A stretch of 64,000 nucleotides of DNA from CAZOAR01 sp964577985 (GCA_964577985.1 CAZOAR010000005.1:1-64000); one strand, 5' to 3'. Counted from the stretch's first letter, positions 43,407 to 52,960 are shown. Translations and numbers: made by a program. Notes: generated by a model from the letters alone, not told the origin.

Positions 43407-43881
43407 TCCTTTCCATTACAGCCTTTGACTCCTTCATCCCGGTGTCGCTTCCTCCAACCGACACACCCAGCCTGTCAGCAGAGAAGGAAGGATCATATGT
43501 CGAACTGACTTTCGAGCTGGAGATGGGAGATATGGTAAAATAACCTATCGCGGTAAGCAGCGTCGAGAAAAGTATTGTAAGTTCAAAAGCAATAATCAGA
43601 TAGGGCGGAATCGAAATCAGGGGTTTACCCCCGACCACCATAGAATACTCCTCCGTGCAACGGACCGTCAGCCAGGCCCCGAACCCGAACCCGAGCAGAC
43701 CACCCAACAGTGTAAGGTACCTGATGGGGCTCTGCTTTTCAGCAAGAATCTCTTCCACCTCATGATAGGCAGCAGGAGTGAATGTTACGATATCCTCCAT
43801 ACCGGCGCTCTTCAACTCCCGGAGGGTAGTGACGAACGAATCATAGTCATCGAATACGCCAAGTATTCTTGAGTCATTCAT
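43378..43881 (-). CDS. actD: Alternative complex III subunit ActD (DUF3341)
   Basis: About 167 residues from the ATG at 43881, which overlaps the actC stop as ATGA. The start of the protein, SRILGVFDDYDSFVTTLREL, and TFTPAAYHEVEEIL are the DUF3341 pattern, followed by two TM helices (about 60-80 and 95-120). ActD is a small membrane subunit needed for complex assembly or stability. An upstream in-frame extension of 22 codons lies inside actC and is unlikely. There is no counterpart in the second module. Confidence 0.93.
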   Translation of the reverse strand: MNDSRILGVFDDYDSFVTTLRELKSAGMEDIVTFTPAAYHEVEEILAEKQSPIRYLTLLGGLLGFGFGAWLTVRCTEEYSMVVGGKPLISIPPYLIIAFELTILFSTLLTAIGYFTISPISSSKVSSTYDPSFSADRLGVSVGGSDTGMKESKAVMERNGAVETRLL

Positions 43882-45218
43882 CGTTCGACCTCCCTGCTTC
43901 TGCGGGGTTTGAGAAGGCTTTCCTTCATCTCCGTGATCGATACACATGGGAAGTTCTTTATGAAAAGGAGGAAAAGAAAGAAAAACCAGCTGAATGAGCC
44001 AATGGTAATTCCCACCTCCACGAGACTCACCTTGTAGTTGCCCCAGGTAAAGGGAATAAATGCGTGGCCAAGTGAGGTAACGATGATCACAAACCTCTCA
44101 GACCACATACCGATGTTGATAAGAACGGCAATTATAACCAGTGCGACCAGGTTCCTTCTCACCGCTTTTATGATAAAGAGCAGCGGGGCGACCGCGTTGA
44201 AGAGGAGCATGATCCACATGAACGAGGCGTAGTCTCCGAAGAGTCTGTACATATAGACGGACTGCTCGAACTGGTTGCCGCTGTACCAGGCCATGCCGAA
44301 CTCAGTGACGTACGCGTACCCTACGATCAGGCCTGTCAGTATTATGAGCTTGGCCAGATTCTCGAAGTGATCCCTTGTGATAAAGTCATGCAGCTTGAAG
44401 ATGTGCCTGAGCGGGATCAGTATGATGAGGACCATGGCCAGTCCAGAGTGTATGGCACCAGCAACGAAATAAGGAGCGAAAATCGTACTGTGCCAACCGG
44501 GGAGAACCCCCATCGCGAAGTCCCACGATACGATGCTATGGACAGATATTACAAGTGGTGTCGCAAGGGCAGCGAAAAAGGCGTATGCGCGGGTATAATG
44601 CTTCCACTGCCTGTTTGTCCCTTTCCAGGAGAGGGAGAGGACACCGTAGAGTTTCCTGCGCAGACCCTTGTAGTGGTCCCGGTAGACCGCGAGGTCCGGC
44701 ATCAGACCGAGCAGCAGGAACATGCTGCTGACCGCAAGATACGTGAGGACAGCGAAGACATCCCAGCAGAGGGGTGATCGGAAATTCGGATAGAGAAATC
44801 GTTCGTTCGGATATGGCAAAAGCCAGTAGAAGCGCCACACCCTGCCGAGATGGATAAGAGGGAAAAGACCCGCCGTAAGGACGGCGAAGACCGTCATCGC
44901 CTCCGCGCTCCGGTATATAGCGGTTCTCCACTTCGCTCGAGCCAGGAAGAGAATAGCAGATATCAGGGTGCCCGAGTGCGCTATCCCTACCCAGAAAACG
45001 AAGTTCGTGATATAGAGTCCCCAGCCCACCGGGTTGTTCAGCCCGGTAACACCCATCCCGTAATAGATCTGCAGCCACCATGAATATCCACCGATAGCGC
45101 AGCCGACGACGGTCATGAAGAGGGCTATGTAATACGAACGTCCCGGCCGGTTGATCGTACGCATGAGCTGCTCGTCGACGGACTGATATGTCAGTTGTTG
45201 TGGCTCTTGTTCAGCCAA
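43878..45218 (-). CDS. actC: Alternative complex III quinol-binding subunit ActC
   Basis: 446 residues, about ten TM helices of the NrfD family. Conserved segments include YGMGVTGLNNPVGWGLYI, NFVFWVGIAHSGTLISAIL, YPNFRSPLCWDVFAV and GWHSTIFAPYFVAGAI. It oxidises menaquinol. It overlaps actB by eight bases upstream and actD by four downstream. The paralogue at 36458 has the matching segments in the same order. Confidence 0.96.
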   Translation of the reverse strand: MAEQEPQQLTYQSVDEQLMRTINRPGRSYYIALFMTVVGCAIGGYSWWLQIYYGMGVTGLNNPVGWGLYITNFVFWVGIAHSGTLISAILFLARAKWRTAIYRSAEAMTVFAVLTAGLFPLIHLGRVWRFYWLLPYPNERFLYPNFRSPLCWDVFAVLTYLAVSSMFLLLGLMPDLAVYRDHYKGLRRKLYGVLSLSWKGTNRQWKHYTRAYAFFAALATPLVISVHSIVSWDFAMGVLPGWHSTIFAPYFVAGAIHSGLAMVLIILIPLRHIFKLHDFITRDHFENLAKLIILTGLIVGYAYVTEFGMAWYSGNQFEQSVYMYRLFGDYASFMWIMLLFNAVAPLLFIIKAVRRNLVALVIIAVLINIGMWSERFVIIVTSLGHAFIPFTWGNYKVSLVEVGITIGSFSWFFFLFLLFIKNFPCVSITEMKESLLKPRRSREVER

Positions 45219-48216
45219 TGTACTCCCTTCCAGATATCTTTTTCAAATACGTAACAGACGGTTTTGTGTTGATATGTTCAAGAATCTTGTATCCCCTCGC
45301 GTCCCGCGACTTCCGGGAGACGGCGGAGTCTGGATCCTTGAGATCTCCGAAAGTAATGGCACCTGTGGGACATGTCTGGCTGCAGGCTGTGATGATCTCG
45401 CCGTCCCTGATCGGTCTCTTCTCATCCTTCGCCTTTCCCCTGGCTGCTGCGATTCTCTGCACACAGAAAGAACATTTCTCCATCACGCCCTTGGAGCGAA
45501 CAGTCACGTTGGGATTGAGTTGTTGATTGAGTGGTTCAGGGAACTTGTAGGCAAACCAGTTGAAACGTCTGACGGCATAAGGACAGTTATTCGCGCAGTA
45601 GCGTGTACCCACGCATCGGTTGTATATCTGAGCGTTCAGACCTTCTGGTGTATGGTAAGTGGCATAGACCGGGCATACGGTCTCGCATGGTGCGTTATCG
45701 CATTGCTGGCAGAGCATGGGAACGAAGACTACTTCATCGGGCTGACCCTTCGTATAGTATCGCTCTACCCTCATCCAGGTCATTTCTCTCCCTTTGGCGT
45801 ATTGTTCCCTCCCGACCACCGGGATGTTATTCTCGGCGTAACATGCAGTCACGCAGGCACCACACCCATTGCAGGCATTCAGGTCGATCACCATCCCCCA
45901 CCTGTGTCGCGGGTGATCGTGCGGGCTCAACAATTCCTCGAACTCTTCCTCATCGTCGTGCGGGAGTTCATGTTGTTCCTCCCTTGTCAGATCCCTCAGC
46001 GCCCCCAGACCTATAACCCCTGCAATCCCGCGCCCCTCATCGTAGGGGTTGCCCTCCGGTGTCGGGAGATCGTCCCGCCTGCCCGTCTTTTCGAGTTTCA
46101 CATTAACCGTCAGATAGGCTTCCTGCCCTGACATTTCATCGAACGACCATGGAAGAAGCCTCACGGGGTTCACTCCGATCTTGTCCTGGAACTTACCGTA
46201 TCTGGTGTGCCCCTGCCCCATGGAAACAGCCACGACATCCCCCTGCAGCCGACGGGACACATGCGCGGGTCCGTCGATGGAGGAATAAGGGGATGCGACC
46301 TTCAACACATCGCCTGTCTCCACACCCATCCGCTCAGCCATCGTCCTTGAGACCTCGATGTAATTCCCCCATACGTTCTGCAGCATAGGGTCCTGAAGCT
46401 CCTGCAACCACGGTTTGTTCGCTCCCCTGCCATCGTAATGGATCTGTGAAGGATATACCACCATGGTGGCGCTCTCTTTATCCTCCGTTTCATCACGGGA
46501 TTGCCGCGATTGGACCTCGTCGATGGACTCTATCAACGGCCCCCTCCAGGCGAAGGATGACGCCCTTGCCGCCAGCCGTACCGAATGAGATTCCAGGGAC
46601 TCGAAATGCCCTCCCTTCCTCAGGGCGTCCTCCCAGAACGTCCTGAACGGTTTCCCTGGCTCGACGGCCCTCGCGATCCCACGCCAGGCATCTACTATGA
46701 ACTCGTAATAGCTCCCGAATCCGGCGAGCCTGGAGGAAACATTGCCCGCTGTGCGAGACAGCTCAATCAATACCTCGCCGAAATGCTTCGAATCGCCCAG
46801 AGGCCTCACAACCGGTTGCATGAGGCCGCGGACACCGCCCCTGGGAGAACAGTCTCCCCACGACTCCATCGGCGCATGGATAGGGAGCAGATAGTCGCAG
46901 AGCTCAGTCGTCTCATTGAAAACGTCGGAACAGCAGACAACCGTCTCAACCTTATCGAGCGCCCCGACCAGGTTGGAGGACGAAGGAACAGAATACGCAG
47001 GGTTTACACCATAGAAGAGGGCCAGGCTGATATCGCCCCGGGACATTTCATCTACGATGAGCGAAAAATCTCTCGCGTTGTTTCTCCTGGGATAGGGACC
47101 TCTACCGGGGACTTTGATTCTTTCGCCATAGTTGCCGAGAAAATAGTTGAGGATGTTAATGGAGATGATGTTTTCAGTCGCATTGGTGCCGCTCGATTCC
47201 ACTCCCCCTGGAAGGATCACGCTTCTTCTGGAACCTGCCACGACCCGGGCCAGATCCCGCAGGCGATCCTCCGTAACACCCGTTGCCTCATAGACCATCC
47301 CGGGGTCGAAGCCCCCCGCCAACTTTTCAATGGCCTTCCCGGTACCGGCTGAAGGGCCCTGTCTGAGGTTCTCCTCAAGCATCACCCTGATCATCCCCAT
47401 AGCGATCGCCCCATAGCCACCGGGTTTGATCATCACTGTCTCATCAGCATTCGCTGCCGTCAGGGATTGTCTGGAACCGACACAGAGCAGTCTGCCGATC
47501 TCCCCCTCGCCGTATGTACGCATCCTGGCGAAACCAGAGGCGTACTCGACCGGTGATATCCAGGTCTCCAGGAAATCCGCCCCGAAAGAGACTATCAGGT
47601 CTGCATCTTCGAGCCTGTATACGGGCAATGACTTGCGATCGAAGCAAAACTCATTCGCCTTTTCGATAGATTCGTACGAGATTGGCTCGTATTCGACCAG
47701 CCTGACTCCCGGATTCTCTTCCGCCCAGGTGTCCAGAAGCACCGACAGAGAAGAAGGAAGATGAGGTGTAATCATGACAACCCGGTCAAGGGCGTCGGTC
47801 TTTTTCAACTCGATCAGCTTGTCGCTCAATTGACCAAGAGCCAGGGCCCATGTGACCGATTCGAGACTGCCTCCGTCTCCTCTCTTGAGAGGCTCCCCCG
47901 GCCTGTCGGGGTTGTATAATCCCTGGAGTGCCGCCTGCCCTCTGGCGCAAAGAGCGCCCTTATTGATCGGATGCAGAGGATTGCCCTCCACCTTTATCGG
48001 CCGTCCCTCCATGCATCCCACCACTATCCCGCATCCGGCCGGGCATTCATGACAGACCGACGCGAACCATGTCACAACACCCGGGGTGAGCTCCTGCTGA
48101 GGAGTAAGGTGCGATACGATGCGCTTTACGGGATCATTGTTACAGGCCAGCAGGCTCGCGATTCCCGCGCCACCCATCGCCTTGATGAAAGATCTTCTGT
48201 TAAGGCTGAACTCCAT
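45211..48216 (-). CDS. actB: Alternative complex III fused iron-sulfur subunit ActB (B1-B2)
   Basis: About 1001 residues from the ATG at 48216 (GGAG six bases upstream); the 31-codon upstream extension overlaps actA. It has a Tat motif (NRRSFIKAMG), then a MopB-fold B1 half with C-x2-C-x3-C (CHECPAGC) and CARGQ, then a ferredoxin-like B2 half from about 770. The B2 motifs are CNGCGACVTAC, CQQCDNAPCETVCP, CVGTRYCANNCP and CSFCVQR with CSQTCPTGA. The Thr in CVGTRYC replaces a cluster Cys, so one centre should be [3Fe-4S], as known for ActB. It carries electrons from ActC to the haem subunits. Confidence 0.96.
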   Translation of the reverse strand: MEFSLNRRSFIKAMGGAGIASLLACNNDPVKRIVSHLTPQQELTPGVVTWFASVCHECPAGCGIVVGCMEGRPIKVEGNPLHPINKGALCARGQAALQGLYNPDRPGEPLKRGDGGSLESVTWALALGQLSDKLIELKKTDALDRVVMITPHLPSSLSVLLDTWAEENPGVRLVEYEPISYESIEKANEFCFDRKSLPVYRLEDADLIVSFGADFLETWISPVEYASGFARMRTYGEGEIGRLLCVGSRQSLTAANADETVMIKPGGYGAIAMGMIRVMLEENLRQGPSAGTGKAIEKLAGGFDPGMVYEATGVTEDRLRDLARVVAGSRRSVILPGGVESSGTNATENIISINILNYFLGNYGERIKVPGRGPYPRRNNARDFSLIVDEMSRGDISLALFYGVNPAYSVPSSSNLVGALDKVETVVCCSDVFNETTELCDYLLPIHAPMESWGDCSPRGGVRGLMQPVVRPLGDSKHFGEVLIELSRTAGNVSSRLAGFGSYYEFIVDAWRGIARAVEPGKPFRTFWEDALRKGGHFESLESHSVRLAARASSFAWRGPLIESIDEVQSRQSRDETEDKESATMVVYPSQIHYDGRGANKPWLQELQDPMLQNVWGNYIEVSRTMAERMGVETGDVLKVASPYSSIDGPAHVSRRLQGDVVAVSMGQGHTRYGKFQDKIGVNPVRLLPWSFDEMSGQEAYLTVNVKLEKTGRRDDLPTPEGNPYDEGRGIAGVIGLGALRDLTREEQHELPHDDEEEFEELLSPHDHPRHRWGMVIDLNACNGCGACVTACYAENNIPVVGREQYAKGREMTWMRVERYYTKGQPDEVVFVPMLCQQCDNAPCETVCPVYATYHTPEGLNAQIYNRCVGTRYCANNCPYAVRRFNWFAYKFPEPLNQQLNPNVTVRSKGVMEKCSFCVQRIAAARGKAKDEKRPIRDGEIITACSQTCPTGAITFGDLKDPDSAVSRKSRDARGYKILEHINTKPSVTYLKKISGREYIG

Positions 48217-48245
48217 CAGAATCTCCGCCAGTGATTGCCCGCCAC

Positions 48246-48764
48246 CTAATGGTGGCAGATAAAACAGTCTATATCGACACTCATATCCCGGTGGCAACCG
48301 AGGCACCAACCCATTGACAGGCTGGAATACTTGCGTACTGCCGCCATTTCACTCACCGGCCCGTGGCATTTCTCGCACTCCACCCCGGCCTGCACGTGAC
48401 GCTCATGAGTGAACCGCACATAATCCGGAACGTCGTAGACCTTCACCCATTCTATCGGCTGGCCCTCGTCCCGGAACTTCGTCAGTTTTTCCACCTCCGG
48501 CTTGTCCGTACCGATGATCTCATGGCAACCCATGCATGTCTTCACGGGCGGCACACTCGCGACCGGTGACTCTGCGGCATGCATGTGACAGTAGAGACAG
48601 GGCATCTCATAGTCACCCGCATGGATCTTGTGACTGAACGCTATCGGCTGGTCGGGCGGCGAATCTCCATCCGTTCCAGCGCAAGAGCTTAGCAGGAGCA
48701 ACAGAATGATGCACAGAGACGTTATCACGAAAAGTAGATCCTTGCGATACAACGCTTCATTCAT
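48246..48764 (-). CDS. actA: Alternative complex III pentahaem cytochrome ActA
   Basis: 172 residues with a lipoprotein signal (LLLLLSSC, Cys28) and five CXXCH sites at C56, C77, C130, C154 and C167, the normal ActA count. It is the first gene of the canonical act operon, 29 bases before actB. The paralogue at 40969 shares the QPIAF-x-HK-x-H start and all haem positions. A c554-like cytochrome gene overlaps its 5' end by eight bases. Confidence 0.95.
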   Translation of the reverse strand: MNEALYRKDLLFVITSLCIILLLLLSSCAGTDGDSPPDQPIAFSHKIHAGDYEMPCLYCHMHAAESPVASVPPVKTCMGCHEIIGTDKPEVEKLTKFRDEGQPIEWVKVYDVPDYVRFTHERHVQAGVECEKCHGPVSEMAAVRKYSSLSMGWCLGCHRDMSVDIDCFICHH

Positions 48765-49404
48765 GTTCGTACTTCAGAGGTATATGCTCGTGAGTTCCTT
48801 TGGCCTTCCGGGTCTCCCAGTCGAAGGGCACATCCGGCTTGAAAAACGGGCTCTTTTCATTGTGACACAGGCCGGTGCATGTCGATGCGTCAGGCAATAC
48901 AAGGCCCGCCGCAACCACATCCGCACGCTTGAAGTTCTTGTTCTTCATGGTCATGAAACCCTTGGCGAGATAGCCCTTGCCGGCGCCATGGCATACTTCG
49001 CAACCGACTCCCACCCGGTCCGGCGTTTCCTCAACAGAGACAAAACCACCTTCCTGACCGTAGCCGGTCGTATGACATGGAAGACAGGTCTTGTCCGTAG
49101 TATAATCGGCGTTCGGATCAAGACCGGCGCTCTTCTTGTTCTCCGCCCTCACACCGGGTTTGAGCAATTCGAACGCCTGCGACATCCTTGTCTCTTTCCA
49201 GCTCTTGAACTGCTTGATATGGCACATCTTGCACTTCTTGGTTCCCACATACACACAAGTTCCCGCGCCGGATTCTGCCGACCCGGAATCTGCCCCGAGC
49301 CCGGGGGCAGAATACGCGAGACTCAGAAAACACATCAGAAAGATCATACAACCGTATTGCATCACGGTCAGGATATATCCGCCGGATTCACTCTTCCGAT
49401 TCAT
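48757..49404 (-). CDS. c554-like tetrahaem cytochrome with one CX3CH site
   Basis: About 215 residues from ATG 49404, chosen for its GGAGGAGAG site; the open frame continues 17 codons upstream. After a signal peptide come CKMCH, CLPCH and CEVCHG, plus CTGLCHNEK, a haem site with three instead of two residues between the cysteines. The YVGTKKCKMCHIKQFKSW start is typical of the cytochrome c554 family (PF13435). It leads the act gene run, overlapping actA, and may feed or drain electrons for the complex. Confidence 0.88.
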   Translation of the reverse strand: MNRKSESGGYILTVMQYGCMIFLMCFLSLAYSAPGLGADSGSAESGAGTCVYVGTKKCKMCHIKQFKSWKETRMSQAFELLKPGVRAENKKSAGLDPNADYTTDKTCLPCHTTGYGQEGGFVSVEETPDRVGVGCEVCHGAGKGYLAKGFMTMKNKNFKRADVVAAGLVLPDASTCTGLCHNEKSPFFKPDVPFDWETRKAKGTHEHIPLKYEHE

Positions 49405-49924
49405 TGTATCTCTCCTCCTCATTCGTGAACACAGGCCAAAACGTTCGCTCGTCAATCGGGCATCCCTTCTTTAACGTTGAATGACAGTCAGGCAGCACAC
49501 TAACGATGCATTCAGGGCTCTTCTTCTGTCGTACCGTTCTTAAGCAAGCTCGGGCCGGAGACAGCCACATGGAGAGATATCTGAGAAGCGTACGCCGATG
49601 CTCAAACGAGAACTGTTCTGGCCTTGTTCGTCTAAATCAGACATCTCTTTGTCTGGCACGCGGGGAAGCACACCATCCGTCGCGATGGCAGAACCCAACC
49701 GCGGAACACTCCAGCTCGTTCCCTCGTCTATCCTTTCCATGAGGGGAAAGGGAAATTAAAAGCTTGGCTGGAAAAAATCAAGGCCTTTTTGCATTTGACA
49801 AGAAAACGGTTCTGTGATAGCTTATATGCAAATTTCGACAGATCTGTCACGCAGAATCCTCGGGCCGGTTGTTCGACCCCAGGTTCATGCTCGAGTCCAG
49901 CAAATAGAGAAGGGAGACGTCAGC
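49405..49924. other. Divergent intergenic region between the cytochrome run and the peptide transporter
   Basis: 520 bases without a credible gene. It holds the plus-strand promoter at 49795. A 7-bp hairpin lies at 49732-49751 (CCTTTCC, six-base loop, GGAAAGG). I could not identify a convincing minus-strand promoter for the act operon. Confidence 0.55.
49795..49823 (+). promoter_or_regulatory. Promoter of the peptide ABC transporter operon
   Basis: TTGACA (49795-49800), 17 bases, TAGCTT (49818-49823); the -10 box is the weaker part. Predicted start about 95 bases before the binding-protein ATG at 49925. Confidence 0.6.
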
Positions 49925-51637
49925 ATGTGGAAGAGAATGTTCGTCCTTGCTGCCATAGTCGCTGTTTTAGCCGCCAGTGGTGGTTGTTCCGGGAAGGGAA
50001 AGGTGGAGAAAGAGGGAACAAACGCGGGCGATCAAGTCGCTGCTGACGAGGGCGAACCAGTCGACGGAGGCTGGGTCTTCAGGAGGTTGAGGGGAGAGCC
50101 CAACACCCTTAACCCGATGTATGTCTCATCGACATATGACATGCAGCTCAGCACTCTCCTCTTCGATGGCCTCATCGATGTAAGCATAGACCTTCAGCCC
50201 CTCATCAACAAGGCCGCGTGCGATTCCTATACTGTTTCAGAGGACAAGAAGGTCTACACTTATTACTTGAATGCAGACGCGAAATGGCACGACGGCTACC
50301 CTGTCCTGTCGAGCGACTACAAGTTTAATTACGACATGGTAATGGACCCCAACAACCGCGCCGTTACGCTGAGGTCCTCCTATCTGGAGCTCGAGAGCGT
50401 GGAGACGCCGAGCGACCATGTTCTCAAGGTTACCGTCAAGGAGCCGATCGCCACAGGCATCTGGAAATCATCCATAAGTGCCCTGCCGGCCCACTATTTT
50501 GAGGCCGAGAGAAAAGAAACGGAAGCGCGCGGTGAGAAATATGAGATCCGCAAATCTAAATTCGCGCGCGAGCCTGTTGGTAACGGTCCCTGCCGCTTCG
50601 TCTCGTGGGACGCGGGGGCTACAATCGTGTTCGAGAGATGGGAAGACTATCACGGCACAAAACCACACATCCAGAAGTGGATACACAAAATCATCCCGGA
50701 TGACAACGTTGCCCTGAACGCGTTGAAGGCTGGAGAGATAGACGAGATGGAGGGACGTGAGGAACAATATGTGAATATGACGGATGGTCCGGATTTCACG
50801 GCGAGGGCTATCAAGAGGAATGTCGACACATGGAACTCAGGGCACGTCGGGTGGAACATGGACGGATCCAATCCCTTCTTTACAGACCTGAGGGTCCGGC
50901 AGGCGATGGCGATGGCCGTCGACATAGAGACCATCCTTCAAACAGTTTACTACGGACTCAGGAGACCCGCGCTTGGTGTCTTCCACTACGACCACTGGTG
51001 CTACAATCCCGACATCAAGAAACTCCCCTTCGACCTCGAGAAATCTCGCAGTCTACTCGCCGATGCCGGGTGGGTGGATACCAACGGTGACGGCATAGTG
51101 GAGAAGGACGGTATGGATTTCAAATTCGAGTTCCTCGTCCCGCAGTCAGAGGCTTCTGTTGAGATAGCGACCATCCTGAAGAACTACTGGGAAAAGGCAG
51201 GCGTTGTGGCTGATATGAGGACCCTCGAATGGGCGACATTCCTCCAGAGAGTCCAGTCCCACGACTTCGAGGCCGAGATGTCAGGATGGGGCGCCGGTGT
51301 TGATCCTGACTTCTCCTACAACGTCTGGCACTCGAGTCAATATGAGACCGGTCGCAACTATGGCGGATATAACAATGCGAAAGTCGATGAGCTCTTCGAA
51401 GAAGGACGGCGTGAGTTCGACAGAGAAAAACGCAAGACAATCTACCAAGAGATATCGAGACTCATCTATGAGGACCAGCCATACCTTTTCCTGAACTTTC
51501 GCAGCCTGATCTATTTCCAGAGCAAGCGCTTGAAAGGCGTTGACATAAGCCCCAGAGGCCCATATCTATTCACACCGGGGATGAAGAAATGGTGGATTCC
51601 CCTCGAATATCAGACTTACAGCAGGAAAGCATCGTAG
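49925..51637 (+). CDS. Peptide ABC transporter substrate-binding lipoprotein (SBP_bac_5)
   Basis: About 570 residues from ATG 49925, preceded by GGGAG; upstream in-frame codons lack a signal peptide. The N-terminus MWKRMFVLAAIVAVLAASGGC is a lipoprotein-type signal, then an acidic linker and the family-5 solute-binding domain: LRGEPNTLNPMYVSSTYD, YTYYLNADAKWHDGYPV, VGNGPCRFVSWDAG and DLRVRQAMAMAVD. It binds di- or oligopeptides outside the membrane. It is followed with no gap by two permeases. Confidence 0.94.
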   Translation: MWKRMFVLAAIVAVLAASGGCSGKGKVEKEGTNAGDQVAADEGEPVDGGWVFRRLRGEPNTLNPMYVSSTYDMQLSTLLFDGLIDVSIDLQPLINKAACDSYTVSEDKKVYTYYLNADAKWHDGYPVLSSDYKFNYDMVMDPNNRAVTLRSSYLELESVETPSDHVLKVTVKEPIATGIWKSSISALPAHYFEAERKETEARGEKYEIRKSKFAREPVGNGPCRFVSWDAGATIVFERWEDYHGTKPHIQKWIHKIIPDDNVALNALKAGEIDEMEGREEQYVNMTDGPDFTARAIKRNVDTWNSGHVGWNMDGSNPFFTDLRVRQAMAMAVDIETILQTVYYGLRRPALGVFHYDHWCYNPDIKKLPFDLEKSRSLLADAGWVDTNGDGIVEKDGMDFKFEFLVPQSEASVEIATILKNYWEKAGVVADMRTLEWATFLQRVQSHDFEAEMSGWGAGVDPDFSYNVWHSSQYETGRNYGGYNNAKVDELFEEGRREFDREKRKTIYQEISRLIYEDQPYLFLNFRSLIYFQSKRLKGVDISPRGPYLFTPGMKKWWIPLEYQTYSRKAS

Positions 51638-52960
51638 ATGACCGCTTATATCATCCGAAGAATCCTCTACCTGATACCCACGCTGCTGGGAATCACCATG
51701 GTCACGTTCGTGATCATGCAGCTCGCTCCGGGTGACCCCGCAAAGCTCCAGATGCAGGGCGGGATAATGGACGAGAAGGCGTCCAAGGAGATCTACGAGT
51801 CTATGCGGCGGGCATATGGGCTGGACCTCCCCAAGGTGATAAACCTTCAGGTGCTTTCCGTAGAGGGAAACATCGAGGAACTGAAGGAGGAGTTCAATAA
51901 AGAGGGAGAAGACAGAAACCGTGTCGACGAGATAACCACCCGGCTGAAGAAGGCCAACGTCGCGGCGCTCGAGGGACTCCAGAGGGAAATCCGGAACCTG
52001 GATAATTCGGAGGAACTCAGGGTTCATCTGGCCAACACCTTCATATACATCATGAGTCTCAACATCGCCTATGACGAGCCCCCCGGGGCGAAAGTGGATC
52101 AGATCTCCCGCTGGTGGGAGATCAACGGCGAGGAGCACACTTACACGACAATGGACAGGATGGTGATGATTCTCTCCAGGAGCCAGTACCCGATGTGGCT
52201 TGCAAACGCGTTGACGCTGGACTTTGGCGAATCTTACCATGACAGGAGAGACGTATTCGACAAGATCATGGAGAGGTTGCCAGCCACCGTTCAGCTGAAT
52301 TTCATTGCACTGGTCATAGGTCTCCTGATAGCCGTGCCGCTTGGACTCATTGCCGCAGTGAGACAGGGGAGCAAGTTCGACAAGATCACCGGCTTCGTGC
52401 TCTACGTCCTTTACTCCATGCCGAGTTTCTGGATAGCGCTGCTTCTGATGCTCCTCTTTTCGGTCAAGCTGGGCTGGGTACCTCTTACGGGTATAAAGAG
52501 TTTTGGATTTGAGAACTTCACGCTTTCCGGGAAGATATGGGACAGGGCGCTGCACCTGGTTCTCCCCGTGATCTGCCTTACATATCGGTCGCTTGCCTTT
52601 GATTCGAGATTCACCAGGGGATCCCTTCTCGACGTAATAAGGCAGGACTACATACGAACCGCGAGGGCGAAAGGGCTCTCCGAACGAGTGGTCATAGGTA
52701 AACACGCCCTCAGGAACGCCCTGATACCCCTCATAACGCTCTTTACATTTGTCCTCCCCTTCCTTATCGGAGGCTCCGTGATTATAGAGTATATTTTCTC
52801 ATGGCCCGGGACCGGGCTGCTGCTCTATGAGGCAATTTTCACGAGGGATTACAATGTGGTGATGGGAATCAGCTTTCTGTCGGCCGCTCTGATCCTCTTC
52901 AGCCTGCTCCTGGCAGACATAATGTATGCTATAGTCGACCCGAGGGTGACCTATGACTGA
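51638..52960 (+). CDS. DppB-type peptide permease with a large periplasmic insertion
   Basis: 440 residues against about 310-340 for typical DppB/OppB. The first TM (IIRRILYLIPTLLGITMVTFVI) and APGDPAKLQMQGG are normal, and the BPD_transp_1 domain (about 225-440) has the EAA-type loop RTARAKGLSERVVIGKHALRNALIP. Between YGLDLPKVI (about 68) and MWLANALTLDFGES (about 187) lies an extra segment of some 120 mainly charged, helical residues. It should face the periplasm and could contact the binding protein. It is translated directly after the binding protein. Confidence 0.92.
   Translation: MTAYIIRRILYLIPTLLGITMVTFVIMQLAPGDPAKLQMQGGIMDEKASKEIYESMRRAYGLDLPKVINLQVLSVEGNIEELKEEFNKEGEDRNRVDEITTRLKKANVAALEGLQREIRNLDNSEELRVHLANTFIYIMSLNIAYDEPPGAKVDQISRWWEINGEEHTYTTMDRMVMILSRSQYPMWLANALTLDFGESYHDRRDVFDKIMERLPATVQLNFIALVIGLLIAVPLGLIAAVRQGSKFDKITGFVLYVLYSMPSFWIALLLMLLFSVKLGWVPLTGIKSFGFENFTLSGKIWDRALHLVLPVICLTYRSLAFDSRFTRGSLLDVIRQDYIRTARAKGLSERVVIGKHALRNALIPLITLFTFVLPFLIGGSVIIEYIFSWPGTGLLLYEAIFTRDYNVVMGISFLSAALILFSLLLADIMYAIVDPRVTYD

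Noticed and set aside
51566..52705. 379-codon open frame on the minus strand
   Set aside because: Antisense to the well-supported DppB-type permease, with no family features; a codon-bias shadow.
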